Shown here piece after piece: positions 54,478-54,802 of a stretch of 54,802 bases of DNA. A program made the position numbers and the translations under genes. Source of the stretch: Hyphomicrobiales bacterium (GTDB taxonomy: Bacteria > Pseudomonadota > Alphaproteobacteria > Rhizobiales > Methyloligellaceae). Below the pieces are notes generated by a model. The model was not told where the DNA came from. It searched no databases and was given only the letters and a program-made list of their open reading frames with translations. Numbering within the stretch: the stretch's first letter is position 1; each line of letters starts with the position of its first letter. The stretch is from the NCBI GenBank assembly GCA_021775525.1, contig JAJFHQ010000076.1, forward strand, positions 1-54,802, in the 5' to 3' direction.

Positions 54478-54802
54478 ATGGGCAACCCTCTTCCTCTCGA
54501 AGGCGTCCGCGTGCTGGCCGTCGAACAGTATGGTGCAGGACCCTTCGGCACCATGTTTCTGGCCGACCAGGGAGCGGAGGTTATCAAGATCGAGAACCCG
54601 AACATGGGTGGTGACTTTGCCCGCGATGTCGGCCCCTATTTTTTCACGCCCGAGGATTCCGAATTCTTCCACGCCTATAATCGCAACAAGAAGAGCCTCA
54701 GCCTCGACCTCTCGAAGCCTGAAGGCGTAGAGGTGTTTCACGACCTGGTGAAAGCGTCGGATGCAGTGGCGTCCAACCTGCGCGGTGACGTGGCGGGAAA
54801 AC
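54478..54802 (+). CDS. CaiB/BaiF family CoA-transferase, 3'-truncated by window end
   Basis: The start ATG at 54478 lies two bases after the dehydrogenase stop, and the frame is open to the end of the window (108 codons). The sequence MGNPLPLEGVRVLAVEQYGAGPFGTMFLADQGAEVIKIE is the classical N-terminus of family III CoA-transferases, and NRNKKSLSLDLSKPEGVEVF and SDAVASNLRGDV follow in the expected order. The catalytic Asp lies further on. It probably activates the operon's substrate as a CoA ester. Confidence 0.92.
   Translation, partial: MGNPLPLEGVRVLAVEQYGAGPFGTMFLADQGAEVIKIENPNMGGDFARDVGPYFFTPEDSEFFHAYNRNKKSLSLDLSKPEGVEVFHDLVKASDAVASNLRGDVAGK

Overview
The window looks like a chromosomal segment of an alphaproteobacterium. 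Evidence for this is the usg gene, the DUF6111 - CCA-transferase - small membrane protein order, a divergent bactofilin pair, the moxR-DUF58-BatA/DUF4159 operon and a short palindromic repeat (TGTCCGC...GCGGACA) that I associate with Rhizobiales-type genomes. No rRNA, tRNA, CRISPR array, transposase or integrase is visible.

Region 1 (1-3462) is a compact four-gene plus-strand cluster, visibly more AT-rich than most of the window: a 5'-truncated DUF1190 (YgiB-like) gene, a YgiC-type ATP-grasp ligase, a short SpeD-like (S-adenosylmethionine decarboxylase fold) protein and a DUF3326 protein. It reads as a small pathway in which a pyruvoyl decarboxylase could make an amine that the ligase conjugates. 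The function is unproven. A non-coding gap with three palindromic repeats follows (3463-3991).

Region 2 (3992-11110) is accessory. It has a remnant of what looks like an antiphage-type pair, a protein starting Met-Gly followed by a QueC-like PP-loop protein, with the second gene cut off at about 5494 where the 3' end of a reverse-strand histidine kinase begins. Two paralogous orphan kinases (5492-10186, minus) follow, then two paralogous secreted cysteine-containing miniproteins (10407-11083, minus). The Shine-Dalgarno of the first of these lies in a perfect 9-bp hairpin.

Region 3 (11221-24957) holds an IlvD/Edd-family sugar-acid dehydratase, an ABM monooxygenase, membrane proteins, a Kef-type antiporter followed in frame by 85 sense codons after an amber stop, a metallophosphoesterase, a Nudix protein, and the three-gene circularly permuted ATP-grasp / alpha-E / transglutaminase operon. 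It ends with a collagen-like secreted repeat protein divergent from a DUF6502-DUF5666 pair. The AT-rich divergent spacer carries three TGGGA...TCCCA palindromes that look like operators.

Region 4 (24961-40297) is mostly housekeeping: a type Ic aspartate aminotransferase, WrbA, a GNAT acetyltransferase, the moxR operon, CoA pyrophosphatase, DUF6111, CCA-adding enzyme, usg, a chagasin-like protein and a DUF3604 protein.

Region 5 (40337-50472) contains a BLUF photoreceptor, cytochrome cd1 nitrite reductase (nirS) divergent from a nirI/nosR-type membrane flavo-iron-sulphur protein and an ApbE-type flavin transferase (nirX), with FNR/NNR-like boxes between them. No heme d1 biosynthesis genes are in the window. 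A fatty acid desaturase, a DsbA-family protein, two divergent bactofilins and aerobic coproporphyrinogen oxidase (hemF) follow.

Region 6 (50692-54802) has a 2OG-Fe(II) oxygenase and a tightly packed MmgE/PrpD - MaoC - acyl-CoA dehydrogenase - CaiB/BaiF operon that runs off the window. All assignments come from reading the translated sequence and remembered family signatures. No database search was run.
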